From: Lachnospiraceae bacterium
Lineage (GTDB): Bacteria; Bacillota; Clostridia; Lachnospirales; Lachnospiraceae
Direction of reading: 5' to 3'
Assembly: GCA_022790615.1 (NCBI GenBank)
Contig: JAAVXK010000111.1
Location: 1 to 32,349, forward strand
DNA length: 32,349 nt
Shown here: one piece after another, positions 32,133 to 32,349 of the stretch
Layout of the letters: the number at the start of each line of letters is the position of its first letter
How positions within the stretch are numbered: position 1 is the stretch's first letter
The notes under the pieces: generated by a model
Databases searched by the model: none
What the model saw: the letters and a program-made list of their open reading frames with translations, nothing else
What the model was told of the DNA's origin: nothing
Position numbers and translations under genes: made by a program

Positions 32133-32191
32133 AGGGCAACCGCTTAAAAACAATTATAATTGGCTCGATTGCAATTTTAAGCGGCTGCCCT
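32133..32191 (-). terminator. Long hairpin between cysK and the fucosidase gene
   Basis: 17-base arms (32133-32149 and 32175-32191) match with one exception; a 25-base spacer holds a further CAATTATAATTG palindrome. The U-run after the stem is poor (CTGAATAATTG), yet its place right after the cysteine synthase stop suits a terminator. It could also be a binding site for the fucosidase promoter. Confidence 0.6.
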
Positions 32192-32223
32192 GTAATATAT
32201 TTGGCATAATAATGGGATTTTCT

Positions 32224-32349
32224 TTAATTATCCGTATTAAAAAGCGGCGTCGACAGATACCTGTCCCCTGAATCGGGAAGCAGTACAACAATCGTTTTTC
32301 CACGGTTCTCCGTTCGTTCTGCCAAAACGTTAGAAGCCTTTAACGCAGC
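32224..32349 (-). CDS. cysK: Cysteine synthase, C-terminal end (5' part outside window)
   Basis: The last 41 codons are visible, stop TAA at 32224-32226. The peptide [20 protein letters not shown], then [17 protein letters not shown], is the highly conserved C-terminus of O-acetylserine sulfhydrylase (the [12 protein letters not shown] end is diagnostic). The enzyme makes cysteine from O-acetylserine and sulfide with PLP; the PLP lysine and most of the protein are off the window. Confidence 0.92.
   Translation of the reverse strand, partial: AALKASNVLAERTENRGKTIVVLLPDSGDRYLSTPLFNTDN

Overview
The window looks like chromosome from an anaerobic low-GC Gram-positive of the class Clostridia, probably Lachnospiraceae. 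This rests on gene content (meso-DAP cell wall genes, LytTR/GHKL two-component pair, GH95 fucosidase with a lysine-rich C-terminal domain, a DUF6273-type secreted protein, Tn916-like integrase), on strong AGGAGG-type ribosome sites and on consensus sigma-A promoters. The species is inferred, not proven. Almost everything reads on the minus strand; only the LytTR/GHKL pair at the left edge and one glycosidase-like gene (27483-28808) read on the plus strand.

Layout by position. 1-1733: the end of a LytTR response regulator overlapping a GHKL histidine kinase. 1744-3633: three acetyltransferase genes (GNAT, LacA-like, GNAT). 3681-9792: a tight operon dapF-murE-murF-priA, joining the last step of meso-DAP synthesis, its ligation into the murein precursor, addition of D-Ala-D-Ala, and the replication-restart helicase. 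dapF starts at GTG, and its only ribosome site lies inside a terminator-like hairpin. 9928-12195: a PTS EIIC-EAL fusion, a likely sugar-sensing c-di-GMP phosphodiesterase. 12260-15953: an accessory patch in which a secreted DUF6273 protein gene stops abruptly beside an excisionase/integrase remnant and an Rpn-type nuclease fragment. A Pro/Thr-repeat C-terminal fragment lies on the far side and may be the other half of the broken gene.

16106-18284: dapA-dapB behind a clear lysine riboswitch with promoter and terminator. 18286-19660: a two-OB-fold SSB-like gene and a corrinoid adenosyltransferase, each with its own promoter. 19727-21234: MTA/SAH nucleosidase, frameshifted near its end in a run of nine A, and adenine phosphoribosyltransferase. 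These two form a short adenine-salvage route (MTAN releases adenine, Apt recaptures it). 21444-23267: ilvE overlapping an HD-domain hydrolase. 23305-26912: an operon of FAD oxidoreductase, GT-C type membrane glycosyltransferase and GtrA flippase-like protein, probably for surface glycan modification. 27483-32114: two secreted carbohydrate-active proteins facing each other, a GHL10-type protein and a GH95 alpha-L-fucosidase. The right edge holds the last 41 codons of a cysteine synthase.

Main points of interest: the broken DUF6273 gene with its int/xis remnant, the A9 frameshift in MTAN, the dapF start-site hairpin, the EIIC-EAL receptor, and several structured or repeated intergenic elements (dapA and apt leaders, cobA leader, 20498-20583) that match no RNA family I recognise.
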